Shown piece after piece: positions 44,058 through 59,100 of a stretch of 64,000 nt of DNA; position 1 is the first letter of the stretch; each line of letters begins with the position of its first letter. Below the pieces are notes generated by a model. It was not told the DNA's origin, made no database searches, and was given only the letters and a program-made list of their open reading frames with translations. Source of the stretch: Apostichopus japonicus (Eukaryota; Echinodermata; Holothuroidea; Aspidochirotida; Stichopodidae); NCBI RefSeq assembly GCF_037975245.1, contig NC_092575.1:2421001-2485000 (forward strand), in the 5' to 3' direction. Position numbers and translations under genes: made by a program.

Positions 44058-44159
44058 ATGATGGAGAAGATGGAATCTGTGGATGATTATGAGTACCATA
44101 CCTCAGATTTCATTGGTCATGGGGCATTTGCAGTTGTCTTCAAAGGCCGTAATAAAAAG
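44058..44159 (+). CDS. ULK1/2: ULK exon 1: N-terminus and glycine-rich loop
   Basis: 34 codons, [20 protein letters not shown] and then the glycine loop [14 protein letters not shown]. Two ATGs in a row (44058, 44061) and a third at 44070 are possible starts. The ATG at 44050 is out of use because it meets a stop after three codons. The donor is AAAAG|GTAAGA, phase 0. Confidence 0.93.
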
Positions 44160-47100
44160 GTAAGAAATCTTAACATAAGCCTGCTATTTTTACCAAGACT
44201 CAGCACATGCACAATTTTCAACATTAATAATTGATTATATAGAACAGGTACTCGGTAGGATACTCAGGTACAATCTATATCCTTTCCAGACTTTTATCCC
44301 TAACTGCTATCCCTATTATCTCTAGCTCAATTGGGTTAGAAACTGCAGGCCATGAGCTCCAACCAGATAATGAATTTAGTAGATACTTGCCAGTCACTTA
44401 GTATTCCGTTATACTAGATGCAGCTCAGATCCCGTCTTATCAGTCTTTGATCTTGATACATAGTTTTACATTAAGTTCCTCTACTTATATTCCTATGAAA
44501 ATACAATGATAATATCCAATCATGAATGTCAAGGCCAGGAACGTAGCCAGAAATTTGAAAGGAGGGTCCGAGCAGAATTTTGAAAGGGGCACTTCTCACA
44601 AAGGGAGTATTATTACATTTTATATGGAGCGCCATGATGTACAAAGAAACTTTTTGACCAAAATGCATTCCACGTTGCAGGAAATGGCATTTCCCACAGG
44701 TTAAGTTGATCTAAATAGTCTGATTTCAGTATGAGGTCAACTTACAACCATTGCAGGTCGATTACATAACCATGGAAACTCTTCCAGCTGATAGCATGCT
44801 ATTTAGCTGTCAGTCCAGCTGATCATTAAAGACTGATCATTAATCAGATAGTTATGCTACCTAGGCAGTGTTCACTGTTTACAAGAAAAGAGTCTCTGAA
44901 ACATTCAAAGGAAATGAAGAACTTACATCCTATAGCAAAAGTAAGCGTCGATCCTTCCAGCTGGCAAGTATGTCGTACAGTGTTAAGATGAAACTTAGGC
45001 CAAACCTTGTCATTGTAGAGATAATGCAATGCTTAGCATATACCTGGTCTACCGTTACACTATATGCGTAGCTAACATGCTGTCACATCAACGAACGAAC
45101 ATGCATCAGTGAGTGCAGATAAATCTATGTGGCCAAATGAAGATGTGCGCTAGGTGAGCTGAATTTTCCCAACTTACAGTACTATTAACCTTTAGTACAT
45201 TGAAGAGACCCAGTTACAGTATCAGAATGAAAGTCGCACAATTTCAAAGTCTATGGGAATTCAAATGATTACATTGTTTAGTTAATATTTGGCTCTAAAA
45301 CTCTAAAAATTGATATTCCATTATAATTCTGCAGTGCATAAATTTACTTCAGGCATACAGTACTTACTGCTACGAGGGAGCACTACTGTACTATCAGTGG
45401 GCCTACTCTTCTATGCAGAATGTTCATAATATTTGTACCAAACAGTACAGGTACCTAAAGTTGGCCCATATTTGGTCACATTGCCATTCAACCTGTCATT
45501 AACTAGCATTTACATGTACACTATATCAGGGCTTCTCCTGGCATTCATTTTGTGAGGTGGCTTGCTGGCTGCCTTTCAGTATTTTGCGGCCGCCTCTCAA
45601 AAATATCACCAACGTCGCCACCTTACTGTTTCAGAGAGGGAATAACAAATTGCAATGATTGCAATCCAACTTTTTTTAACCTATGCCATCATTTTGACTT
45701 TGAAAAATTGGCTGTGAACACTAAATTATAGCAACAAATAAAAGTTCTTCTGCTATTTAACACATCATTTTTATCTAATATATTTGTTAGGATGATTGAC
45801 AGTAGGATGTTTAACAAAGTTTTTTTGGGCAACTATGCCCCCAGACCGACCCCCCCCCATCCAGGTATGATCACGCCCTCCAGTGTCACAAACCAGTTAC
45901 TGCTTCTCTCAAAAGAGAAATCCCAGCGGAATCCCTGCCATATGATTAATTCAATTTTTTCATACCGAAACTATACTGCACCATACAGTTCATTGTTCTT
46001 GTATAGCATGTATTAATACATGCTCTCAAACTACGCTGTCACTTTTGTTGCATTCAAGAGTCTAAACACACAGTAGGCAAGAGCAAACCTCACTCAAGTG
46101 GACGACTAATCTCTTAGTTATTGACGCAGTGTTTCTCTTTCCAGTTGTCTTAGGAATATCTCCATTGTATTTAAATGAATACTGTATACATCAATTTTCT
46201 GAGTGACTAACACTTTTAATATTTATTAATTTGATCTCTCATGAAATACTGGTAATTATATAACTTGGATCAAATATGAACAGCATGTAAAAACACTGCT
46301 ACTGCACGGCTATGTACAGTGCTACTACACTGCTACAATGTAGCGTATAGTGTACTACAACATATATACTATATAGTGTACGGCTACAGTGTACACTACA
46401 CTGCTACACTGTTACAGTACTGCTAAAACACTGCTACTGCACAATACTAAGTGCGGCTATGTACAGTACTAGTATATACTACTACAGTGTACCGTATAGT
46501 GTACTGCTACAGTATACTATATTGTGTACTGCTACAGTACACTACACTGCTACACTGTTACAGTACTGCTAAAACACTGCTACGGTTAGTACATGTACTA
46601 TGTATCTTTCCACTAGTGTCCAGTCATGCCATATTTTGCATGTAGCATTTTTGCTACATCTACCAGATAAACATTGCATTACCATGAAATCTGAAATATG
46701 TTTAGTTGCATACTGTACATATAGTATGTGTTCATTGTGGGGCCTCTTACTTGATACGTATTGCACAGTATGATATAACCTTTTCATTCATTACATACTG
46801 GGTTGATATAAAATGAAAAGTCTTTGTCTCAGAAAACTGGATGAACAAAGGAAGCTCGTTCGGCACTTGGAACTTAGTGAAACTAACTTGACACTTGAAA
46901 CAGAGGGTTTGGTGTCTAAACTGGAAACTTGCTTAATTACAGGAAGGTGATCAGCAGAAAGTTTGTCTGAAATCAGTTCTGTAGGATTCATGAATTATAA
47001 TGAAAATTCATCAGTTAATATTCAATGTGTCATTGTTATCTTGAGTTACTTTGTATCAGGCATTTTAATAGTTTTAAATATCCAGAAATCAGAACTAAAA

Positions 47101-50100
47101 GTGTTAAATGTTCAGTACTCATAAACAATATCAGAAATTAAAGAAAACAAGAAAATGCAAATTGGCCAATTGAAATATGTTTGGGATATACATGTACAGT
47201 AAGGTAAGGGAATATACAGTATGTCTAGTGCAAGAAATTAGTCAATTTCATTCTTTGAAATTAAACTGGTGAAGCTGATAACCTGAACGTACTGTAAATT
47301 GATAATTTTTTCAATACAGTAGTGCAGTGTACAGTATGATATGCAGGGGTACATGTACAGTAAGACTTTAATGTAAGATCTATATATAAGCAAGCTGGAA
47401 GAATCATTGCCAACAATTATGACATGGTATACTGTATAGCAACAGTACATAGTTTAATCACTTCCTCTGATTCCAAAATTTTGATAAGAATTGAGCAAAT
47501 GCCAAAGAAAGAAAAAAGAACTCACTGTAGATCCATTATCCTCTGATTTTCTTTGTTTTTGTTTTTTGTATTGTACATATGCCTGCATGAATTAACTTTG
47601 TTCTCGTTTCTTTTCGACCAGAAAACAGACCAAGTGGTAGCCATCAAGAATATTCACAAGAAGAACCTTTCCAAGTCTCAAACTTTCCCAGAAAAGGAAA
47701 TTGAAATTCTCAAGGTAAACTCATGAACTTGAAAAGGCCATAGACAAGGTTTTAATTGAATCCCTGAAAAAATGTGGTACAAGGGGAGGGGTGAAGGAAG
47801 CCTCAGAAAAGTTTGCAGAACACAGGCCTAGAATGTCACAACTGTAGCCACTTGGTAAAAATACAAGTGCTTTAAACATCTTATGGCTAATATCAAGTTC
47901 CCACTGCAATCTCCATGAGTTACAACACATATTCATTAGTTAAAGTACAACACAGGCATTTGAGAACAGCCCTATGATATTTGCTGATAACAAGCAGTAA
48001 ATACAGGGATTACGTTAGGCAAAAAATCATTCCGATTATTTGACAGATCGTTACGTGACCTATCATGTGTTGACGTCTACTGGCGGAATAATACCTTTGC
48101 CTTTATTGCTACTGGCAAACGACGAAAACCCACCTATTAAAAAACCCAGAATTTTGGGCCTTCTTCCATTCTGTTTATGTGGAGCTTGTCAAAAGTTTTG
48201 TCATTGTTTAATTCTGATCAAGAGACTACTGTGCATAGCACTCTACTTATCCATCACTATTGAAAAATTTACCCTTCTGCTGTATAGTTTGTAATTTTCC
48301 ATACTTACAAATTATCATTTCAAATGTTTCGGAGAGCAACGACAGTTGTAGCTCGAACAGCTTGAGTCTGAATCAGTAACCCTGGGCAGGATTTCAATCT
48401 CCTGTCTACAAACTGAGCTATGCAGCCCCTTAGTCAATGATGATCCCTGCACGGTCATCTTTTGACCAGAGCACCTTAGACAATGGTGATATCTGCATGG
48501 TCGTCTCTTGACCAGAGCCCCTTAGTCAATGGTGATCCCTGCACCGTCATCTCTTGACCAGAGCACCTTTATAGTCAATAGTGATCCCTGCACGGTCATC
48601 TCTTGACCAGAGCCCCATAGTCAATGGTGATCCCTGCACGGTCATCTCTTGACCAGAGCCCCTTAGTCAATGGTGATCTCTGCATGGTCATCTCTTGACC
48701 AGAGCCCCTTAGTCAAAGGTGATCCCTGCACGGTCATCTCTTGACCAGAGCACCTTAGTCAATGGTGATCCCTGCAACATCTTTTGACCAGAACCTGCCA
48801 GTCAGAAGCCAAAATAACTTGTGTGCTGTGTCTTACACATGGGTCACATTTCAAAGTCCACAAGAAGATAAATTTGAATATATTGGCCTAATAGTATGTC
48901 ATATATATCACAGATTTTTAGTCAAGGTATATACTTACTTTATATCAAATAAAATCATGAAAATTACATTATTACATGTCTCTTCATTCTATAAAGCTGA
49001 GAGAAGGGCCAGTGCATTTATTTTGTATATCATTATATGAACCTAAGTTACCATTCTAGACAGTATTATAACCTCTTCCAGTCCCTTTTCCAGGCACATT
49101 TTTGGTTTGCAACGTTGACAGATGTACCCTTCTTCTAAGTCATACAGTGTGCTTTGACGGATAGTAAGTCTCCAAAAAACTAAATCAAGAAATGACTATG
49201 AAATATGATACTGTATTATTCTTGTTTCTTTTTCCAGGAACTTCATCATGAAAATGTTGTCGCTCTGTTGCATTTTAAGGTATGTAATCTATCTTCTATT
49301 TCTTGTGCGTGTGTATCTTATCATTGATGTTCCACCCAATATGCACTTCCAAATAGAACATTGGAAGTTAACTTTCATGAAATGATCATCTTAAAGGAAA
49401 ATTAAGTTAAACACAGATGTTGACATATTTGCTCAGATCATTTTAAGATGTCATAAAACATGTTGAAGGTAGGCATGTTTCCAATAGACATTTTGTTTTT
49501 AGACTTTTTGCAGCATGTAGGATACACACATGCATAAGCACAAGCACACAAAGACAGAAAGAAACAGAAAATAGAACCATTCCTCTTAATATTACTCAGG
49601 TCAATTTGCTCTCTCTGTTTCAATTTATGTCATTTGATGTTGTTTGCTGTCAAACTGTGTCAGTATCAGGCAATGTGATGGCTTGTGTTGAGAGGAAGTT
49701 ACATATATATATGTTGTAGAGCTCAACATTACAGTACATGATCCCGGCACCATCATGCTGAGTGTATAGTGACTAATAATCAGCACACAAGTACAGTATG
49801 AGTTTGAGTAGTAAAGACAAAGATCATCTCACCAGTGATTCATCTCCTCCCAAAGGGCTCTAAACAGAAGTAGATTTATTCTAGTAGACAGAAGCTTAAA
49901 TCCACATGACACAATGCTATGCACACATTCTGTGCATAAACAGTGGCCAGTGGTGGAGCTAGGGGTATTGGTCAGGGGGGCGAGAATGGTCTGTAGGGGT
50001 GCTTTCGACACTATCTAAGCGGAGCGCCACCACAGGTTGGCGCGGAGCGTACAGACATTTTTGAGTAAAGATACTCCCTAGATCGCCATAAATGACCCTT

Positions 50101-53100
50101 TCCAGGCCTTGCTAATTTGCAGATAAACGAAGAATAAATAGGTGTCATCGCCAACAAAATGTGACAAATGTCAATAGGTAGATGAGGGCGCAATAAAAAA
50201 GTCAATAATCGCGAATAAGTAAAAAGTGGTAGAAAGCTGAAAAGGGCGCCAGCAGTTCATTTGAGTCCGTCAGGGGGGCATCCGCCACCCCTGACTGCAT
50301 GGACGCTCCGCCACTGACAGTGGCTATACAATGAGGAAAGTTTGAGACCCAAATTCTGTCAAATTTATTATGTTGTAATACCTTTTAAAACTGATCAGAG
50401 GTTTAAGAAAGGAAAATCAGATTGGAAAATGTTTGAAATTTACCTCCAAATTATCAATCAATTCACAAATGTTGTCTTCATTTGTAATGACACCTTAAAA
50501 AATTATTTTTCATTATTTGGATAATTTTCTATTTTTCTTTACTCTGCTCTCACCTGTCTCCACTGCAAATTTGCACTCAAATAAAATATTGAGTGATACA
50601 AAAAGATTTAAAAAAAAAATACAGAAGGACTAACAGGTTATTGTGTCCACAGAAAGGAAGAGGGCAAAAGGCAAATGTAACCATGAATCTGGGAAATAGA
50701 ATTCTGATACTATGCAATATAACTAGTATTGTGAAATTTAATATATTGTTCAACCTGAATTATCAAGCAGGTTGAAAAGATTTGACCACACACCAACAGA
50801 CGATATATTGAAATGATATGTCCTTGACCCTGGTTTTGTCTTCATACAAATTCTAGACCTGCGGAAAATGTTATCAGGTTAAGTTTATACTGTGCCATTA
50901 AATCACAGGCAAGTTGATTCAGCTTTTATACATACTAGTGCACTCTAGTATGATATTAAATCTAATATCAGTTTATGGTATTGTAACCTGCCATACTTCA
51001 TTAACTCTATCATTTATTCTGCACCAGTATAAAGATAAAAATATTCATAAAACAGGCATCGAATCGAAAATACGGGATGTAAAAAGTATGATAAATACTA
51101 GCGTAAGAGGTTAAAAAATAGTTGAATAGGTTTATATAATACTAAAAATTAGTGGAATGGCAAAAAAAAAGAGAGAAGAATTTTGTAACAATTGCTATCT
51201 ATAATTTGACAAGATGCTATATGAGGATTTTGTGAATTGCTATTGTCTTTAACAATTTAAAGACCCTTTACTGCAGGATACAATGGGTGTTTTCCATCCA
51301 TCTGTATTAACTTTTCTGCAAATCTTGATGTACTCGACTTAAGCAACAGTATGAATTTACTACTAAAAATTAAAATAAATCTGATATAATACGTGGTATG
51401 TATAAGTGGATATTATGGATGCAGTAGTTCTGTGCTTTTCCAAACTGAAACAAGCACTTTAAGCTAGATTTTCTGCTCCGGATTGCAGACAGGGACTTGA
51501 AACAGCGATCAGCTGATCCTCCCTGCCAAAGTAACAATTGATTTGACCGACGTACTAAATCTTAATCGAAGTAAAAATCTTGTTCATTGTACGTGAACGT
51601 ACACAGCACACAGTGGGTGCTTGATAGCAGGGGATACATGCAGTAGTATTGATAAGGGTCTATTCTCTCATTACATGGCACCCTGCATAGTGTGCTTGCT
51701 TACAGTTTGATCGTACAGTAGGCATTCCAGAAACTCAAATATAATAATTGCTTGAAATAGATCTCCCTTCCCCAGACAAGACGTTTCAGTACTGGACTTA
51801 CGAGATGGTCCAATCTCAGTATTGGAACTTGACTATTTTTGTGAAAGCTATATTTAGAAATGTTCGGAGCTGTTGAAAAATTTACACGCTGCTGTCGTTC
51901 CACTTTGGGCTATATGTATGTTAATTTATAAGTTTCTTTCACTTCCTCATGTGATAAATGAAATAAAGAACAAAAAACAAATTGTGATATCCATATATAG
52001 TTGACAACAACATAACTTAGATTTTAACACTAATTAAAATATTAAAATATTTAATATTTGACTGGTCAACAGTAGGGTTTGATGGATCTTCATGACCTAG
52101 TCCATTTTAATGTTGAGAGAGAGAGAGAGAGAGGGAGAGAGAAAATGTGGATAAATGTGGGTAAGATTGAGCTGAAGATATTACACTATTGGTGGTTGGT
52201 AGAAAGGCACAAAGAAATGAGATGTTTCCCCCTTTCAGAGAAACACAGCAACTGTTTTTTTTTTCAATGGTATTTTAAAGTGTCTTTATTCAAGGAGAAT
52301 AGATCAGGGTCGAGAGGCAAGGGGATTTGTCCTCCACTATTTTGTCTCACTGACCTTGGTTAAATTGATATCCTGTCAACAGAATTGCAAAGTAACTCCG
52401 ACAGCTTCAACTTGAAGAACTTAATTTGCAGAATACAAAATAAATATTGCCATACTGCCTGTGCATTGATTCTATTCATTTTGCTCTAATTTTCAGAATT
52501 GATTACCTTTTCTTCTTGCACCCACAACACTCTCATTTGTCCTATAATTCTAGACTTGCCCATGAAATAATAAAACTACAACGGTACTTAGTATATATAT
52601 CATAAAATGTAGCTCCAGCAAGAACTGAAATTCAAATTTGTATAATTTATGATTGCTTGTTTACTTAATTGTTTATATTGGGAAGGTATTTTGCAAAACC
52701 AATGAAATCCAATTGATCAATAGCCAATAGTAAAGTTCATTATAGTAGTTGTTAACAGGTTATATAAAGTCTCAATTGTTACAGGTGTGTGTAAACACAG
52801 TTAACAACAAAGGTTGGCCTCTTGCCATCTGTATTGCTATTGTTTATAAATTTCTGTTTTAAATACGTGCTTATCTAGTAAGCAGTTGGAAGTGAACTTT
52901 ACTCGCTGTGACCTTCAGGCTTTATACTGTAATTATTAAAGCCATGTTTTATAATGTTGACATGCATTCTGTGTTGTTGTCATAGAAATTGCATAAATTT
53001 AGTTTTAATTAACAATGCATTAATTTGAAAGTAAATGTTATCATATGGAGTATTGTGTCTAGTAACGTACTGTACAGTATGATTTTTTTTTTTAATTGGG

Positions 53101-56100
53101 TATGGTACTGTCCAGGGTGGCTTTTAATGTCACCAAAATGTTTGCATATTTTTAAGTAAAAAAAGTATTGTTGGCACCCCTATTTCTAAGACTTAAATCC
53201 GACAAAATGTCCTCACCGTGTAGCTTTATAAGGTATCTGTACAGTAAGGTTTGTACAGTAACGTGCTACAATTACCTGTACTGTAGACAACAAATTGCTA
53301 TGCTAATGGAAAGATGTAGATCTACAGTTTGCATTTCTGTACAGAAAATGATATTTTGTAGGATTTCTTAGGAAAACAATACTTAAAACTGTTGCACACG
53401 ACTGATTGGAACACTGGATTATTCTGTGACCACTGTGCTGTATAGTATGTGGCTTTCTTGCATGACCACAGTGGTTAAGTGATATGATAACTAACTATAC
53501 CATTGAATATCTTAAAAACTGTACAGTACGATAACACACATTTACACAATATAATTTAGTTCACTCCTCTCTTACCTGTCTCCTTAACCTTTACACACCT
53601 ATCTACTGTACCCTAGCCTATTAACTGGTAACATTCTTGCACTGCCCCCCCATGACCCTGGGGGTCTAAGGTCACCACCCTCTTCCTTCCTACTGTCTAC
53701 CATTCAACAGGCCTTCTAGACAGTATGTTACTATCATTAACATACATTACACCATTTTATGACACTGTTTGAAGAAGTGCCTGCAGTTGCACTTAGTATA
53801 AATGGTTGTCTGTAGATCTACTGTACATATATATATGGCATCACATACTGAACAGTACTGTACAGTCAGACATTAGTTCCTAGGATGTGTTCATGGAAAC
53901 ATACAAAATTATACTGTTCATCATCTATATTTTATTCACCCTATACTGTATGATTTGAATATATACCCTACATGTATCTTGAGGCGAAACTAGTACTAGG
54001 AAAAGTGGCACAAAAAAACCCAAACAAATGAACCGATCCACTTTCAATCCCAGTCCCCTTTACATGGGGACTTCAACAGTATGATTGGTCACATTGACGA
54101 TGTTATGTCATGTGAAAGGGTATCACAAGTCCATTGGAAAGGGAACAGATACAGTATTACACACACAAAAAAGAAACATTGTTGATATTGGTACATCACT
54201 GTGTAAACTATACTATGCAGAACTTGGCAGTATTGTAATTAATGTTGCAACACACCAATTGTTTTTAAGCTTATCCAGTCGTTAACGACTTTGTCTTTTG
54301 TTTACCAGCAATGGCAGATATTGATGTTTATTTCTTTGTACACTAATAGTGTGACAAAAGAGCAATTAACATGTACATGCATACTAAAACCACAACCGGT
54401 GGTAATACTTTATGCCCTGTTTAAATTTTTTCAATCTTCTTGACATCTTACGTGTTTTGTGGATCGATGGGGTGACAAACTACAATGCACACAGGTCAGA
54501 CAAATGAATGCCAACAAGTGATTCATACACCTTAATCAGTTGCTTTATGTTGGCAAAGTGCCCAAATAGTCCATGACGTGCTTTATCATACCCTTCAAGT
54601 AGATATCCATGAAGTGCTTCCTCATTATTTATATGATAACTGTTTTTTTTTTTCCAATTATAAGTCAGTTACAAGTACAGTGTGCATGGGATGTCCCATT
54701 TCTAAGATATTTATAATTTTCATTAAACTATGATTTTTGTTTTTTCACTTTTTTTCTTGAAAGAGATTTCTTTCTTGAACAAACTGTTTTCTGTGAAAAT
54801 CATTGAAATTTGATCTAGATTGTTTAATGATAACTTGATCTGGTATCAAAATTTTATTGGTAGTGTTAATTAGGGTGTGTGTGTGGGGACAGGGTGGAGG
54901 GAGGTCCAGAATTATTATTAAGGAGGGGTATGACCCTGAGGTTGTTGAAGCTGACCCTCATGAATGGGATTTATGGATACTCCCCAGAAAAAATACAAAT
55001 ATTTAATGTCAAATGACCAACTGGTGCATTTCTGAGGTATATCTAGACTATAAATTAGGTCTATACGCAAGACTGTTCTAATAATTACTTTTGAAATTTT
55101 CTGTCTATTGAACTGGGAAGTGGTATGGGCTCCAACACCCCTGGATTGATATCAGTGAATGAACAATCCAGGGAGCTTTTGTACTTTTTGGTGAATATTT
55201 TCATTAAATTTTATATATTGTTTTAACAGTCTGTTACCTGAATCTCTGTGTATGTAGATTACCTGTAGGCAGTAGTGCAGATTAAATTTGTGTGTACATG
55301 ACGTACTTACTGATTGCTCAATAACAGCAGTTACAGTAATGTCAGTTAGTGACAACACAGTTTCAAGGAATGACCAATCATTATTGGTTGAAGCTAGTAC
55401 TGACCATCCATTATATATCTGTTTGATTTCCGGGAAAGAGAGTTGTTTACAAATTTTGTTATATATCAAGGGAGTAACTACAGTATGTAGAACATTAATT
55501 GTGGTAAATTGTTTTTTATTATACGTTCCATTGGAGTGGTGGATTGAGGGCATGGGAGGGGAATGAGGATGGGGGTTGGGAGGGAGAGCAAGAGAGGCCA
55601 TAACAGGAAAAGGAGGGTGGTTTGATTGGACTAAGGTGCAAATTATTGTGCACACTTATACATAGACCTGTACCTCAATAACAGTGCTTATCAGGTAGAA
55701 ACAATACAATGGAAAGAATGACCATGCAGACATTATTTGTTCAAGGAAGCTACAGTATAGTTTGTGACCGCTGATTATTTACTCTTTGATTTCTGAGAAG
55801 GGTTTGTCTGTAAAGAGGTCTATCCTTTGTTACACTGAGGGAGTAGGATGTTAAAAGAAAGAAATGATTGTTACACAGTCCACAGGAGTGGTGGTTTGGA
55901 GAGGAAGTTGGGAAGGGAAGGGGGTTAGGGGATCAAGACAGGCCATAAAGTGAGAAGAAGGATGGTTTAATAAGTTAGGCTGCAGTGCAAAATCTAAGGT
56001 TCACTAACAGTACTAAAAATATATAAAAATAGAGTTGTCTGGCAGTTAACTTAATTCAAGCTCCTCTCATCATGCCTGTCTTCACTTCGCATGCAAAACG

Positions 56101-59100
56101 ATACTTTGTAAAGTATTAGTAAATTGCTATGCTACACAGTCAGTACTTAACACAGTGTGTGTACACATGCATTTCCACTAAAGGAACATGCTACTTGTAG
56201 GCATGATATACCCCTCCCCTCCCCCATCCCCCCACACCCCATCGCCCCATCCCCCTTACTTGCATCTTGCTGCCCTTCATCTGATATATGCTTCAAGTCC
56301 AACATGAACAGCTGAATAGATTTTCAACTAAAGAAGTGTATTAAACTATAATGCCTTCTCTTTCTCCCTCAGTTGTCCCCGTTTTAACCCCATTACCTAC
56401 AGTAATGTTCCCACCTCAGATTTTTAATCTCAAACAGTTTGGATATCATCCAACTCATTATTTTTTGACTGGAAGAAAGGAAAAGTTTTGATAAAACAAA
56501 TTTTCCCCTATCTATTATTTAACTATCCCTGACTGCCTATAGATACAGTTCCATATACACTCAGCTAAAAAACCTATAGTATAGTCCATCACATGAAGAA
56601 CAGTAAGAAGCTACATGATGATTTAGCATTAATAGCCAGCGTAACACAGTTATAACAAAGGTGTGTGTAATAGCAACACTCGTAGTGCAGTAAACATCGT
56701 TTTGCCAATTAATGCTGTTCAGTGATTCATCAACTTTCACTATCACAATCAAATGAAAACTAATTTGTTGATTTGTAGATCCTGTAAGATGCGACTTCCT
56801 ACTTTTGCTTTAAATCAGTGCTCTGCACTGGAATGTATTGCACATTATACAGTAGTGTATTTTCTATTGTTTGTTCATGATGCATAATGTGCCCAAAATT
56901 TTTCAAAATGAGAAACAAATTAATTTAATTTAATTTACAATTCTTGTTTTTATCATTTAGGGCTAAGAAGAAGAAAACCAAGTTATGTCAGAATTAGTAA
57001 CAATGTGAAGTTGAAAGTAATTCATTAATTGTGATTTTAATAAATTAATTGTGGTATTAATTTTCCGCCCTTCCTCTGCCTTTCCTGTCTCCCCGGAAAG
57101 TTAGCACTCTCGCTTAACCATGTCTAGTGTACTGTGAACTGGTAAATTACCTGTTAGAGCCCTGTACACACTAACTGACAGTTCAATTCTAAAGTGTAGT
57201 TATACCCAAAGTGGGTAGTGCTGTTGTCAATACATTATCCATACAAATATTATTTTCCTGGTTGCCATGGCGACAACTATTTGATGGTCATCGTTTTTTT
57301 TATATTCTGTTTTTAATTCCAGGAATCTCCTTCCTCGTTATTCATGGTCATGGAGTTTTGTAACGGAGGAGATTTGGCAGACTACTTACATGGTACGTAA
57401 AACATCCTCAAAGTAACAACCGAGTGTTTGTAATAAGAAGATTATATACCCAAAAATTAGCTGTAATATAAATTTATGACTTTGGTCTGGCAGTTGACAG
57501 AATAATACCACTGTAATCTAACTAAGTACCTTAGTCAAAATAGAACAAAACTGTTAGAAAACTGCTTATCCCCTTAAAGAGCCTGTGTAAGAGAATGTGT
57601 AAAAGTAAGTGAGCCTGATGTTTTGAACCTAGCAGGATCTTCTGCAGAGGCTGAATAAATACTGTAGTATGTGGATGTTTCAAGTAGACCTATGGCCAGC
57701 TGTTGATCATTGTAATAAATAAGTTTGTATGATTTTGTTTTAATCGAGAATTGGATGAGTCGTATGGTATTTTCTTGATAATGTAATCACTCTGTTTGTC
57801 GACTTGTTCAAGAAAACAGTTCAAGCATTGTCTTGTTTCTTAAATAAATTTAATTCTAGATTATAGTATAGGTATTTTATGGTTTTGTGTTCCGATAGAC
57901 CTGCGTGACCTTTTCAAGGAGACCTACTGTAAAACACAACTGTAATCATGTTTAAAAATATTTTAAATTTAATCGAACAATGAAAGCATCTGACAATGAT
58001 TCATTTAGTGACATTATCAAACAAAGCTGATGAGCTACAGAATTTTAAAATTTTGTTTATTAAATTTTATCATTAATGTTACGATATCAAGAAATAATTT
58101 TGAAGGCTCTGGATTCGATCTCTTATAAAATATTATAGTATCTGTGTACAGAAACTGTTATCTTTGTACTCCTATGTACAGCAGGGATGTGCTCACACTG
58201 GGCGGCACCGGGCGGCTGCGCCCAGCAGTTGTGGATGCCGCCCAGCACAAACAGTATTTTAAACATTTCCTCCCGGCACTTTTTGATGACAATGTAACAA
58301 ATTTTACCATAACCATAACCAAAATCTGGGAGAATACATGGCACAGAATAGCAAAAATAGCACCACCTAAGCATACTTCATGTGCAAAATTTGTCCATTG
58401 GGGAGGGGGTACCCCACCCATGAGATCCCTCTCCCAGGGTATGGATCACACTACCGCACAATCTGCCCGGCACTCAAATATTCCTGAGCACATCCCTGGT
58501 ACAGTATAGCAAGTTGCCCATGTATCTATGAAATAACACTGATATTAATTAAGTAATTAAATCACTCTTTTTGATGCCAGAAATATGTTTGACATTATAA
58601 TGTAATACTAAGTAAACACAAAGCCAACATATAGTTGATATTAAAAGTAAACATTCAAGAGTTGGAAAAACATTTTTTAAGAGCTATGAAAACAAATTCC
58701 ATTTCTAGGTATCTTTCTGTCAGAAAAAACAAACAAAAACGTTTTGGTCAGAATATCTGTTATGAAGTGTTCAAGGCCAAGTGGTTGTTTGTCAGTCTAC
58801 ATACATATATACTTAAATCAAGTAAGTCATATTAATTGAGCCTTGCTGATAAAAAAGCATGAAACTGATGAAAGGAGTGTGAAGTTGTGAGAAGGTTCGT
58901 TTGGTACATCAGAAAACTGCTGGCTTGTGACATTATAGGATCCAATGTGTTTTCATTTCAGAATTAATACTATGTACATATATAACAGGTTTATTCTGTA
59001 TGAACAATCAATACCAAACTAGAGAGTGAAGCATAACTGTAAACTTGGTGTCAATAAACATGGTATCATGTATTAATTCATCCCTAATTTGATTGGTTTT

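Larger units (their letters stand above)
47715..49237 (+). other. ULK intron 2
   Basis: 1.5 kb. It contains the tRNA-like fragment and the 46-bp minisatellite; otherwise no feature. Confidence 0.85.
49280..57322 (+). other. ULK intron 3 (8.0 kb)
   Basis: The largest intron in the sequenced part of the gene. It holds a hAT-like MITE (49948-50316), an AG microsatellite (52114-52142), a copy of the CCTGTCTCC repeat family (53565-53720), a 360-bp-spaced direct duplication (55420-56010) and a C-rich tract near 56211-56261. No coding exon could be supported between exons 3 and 4. Confidence 0.85.
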
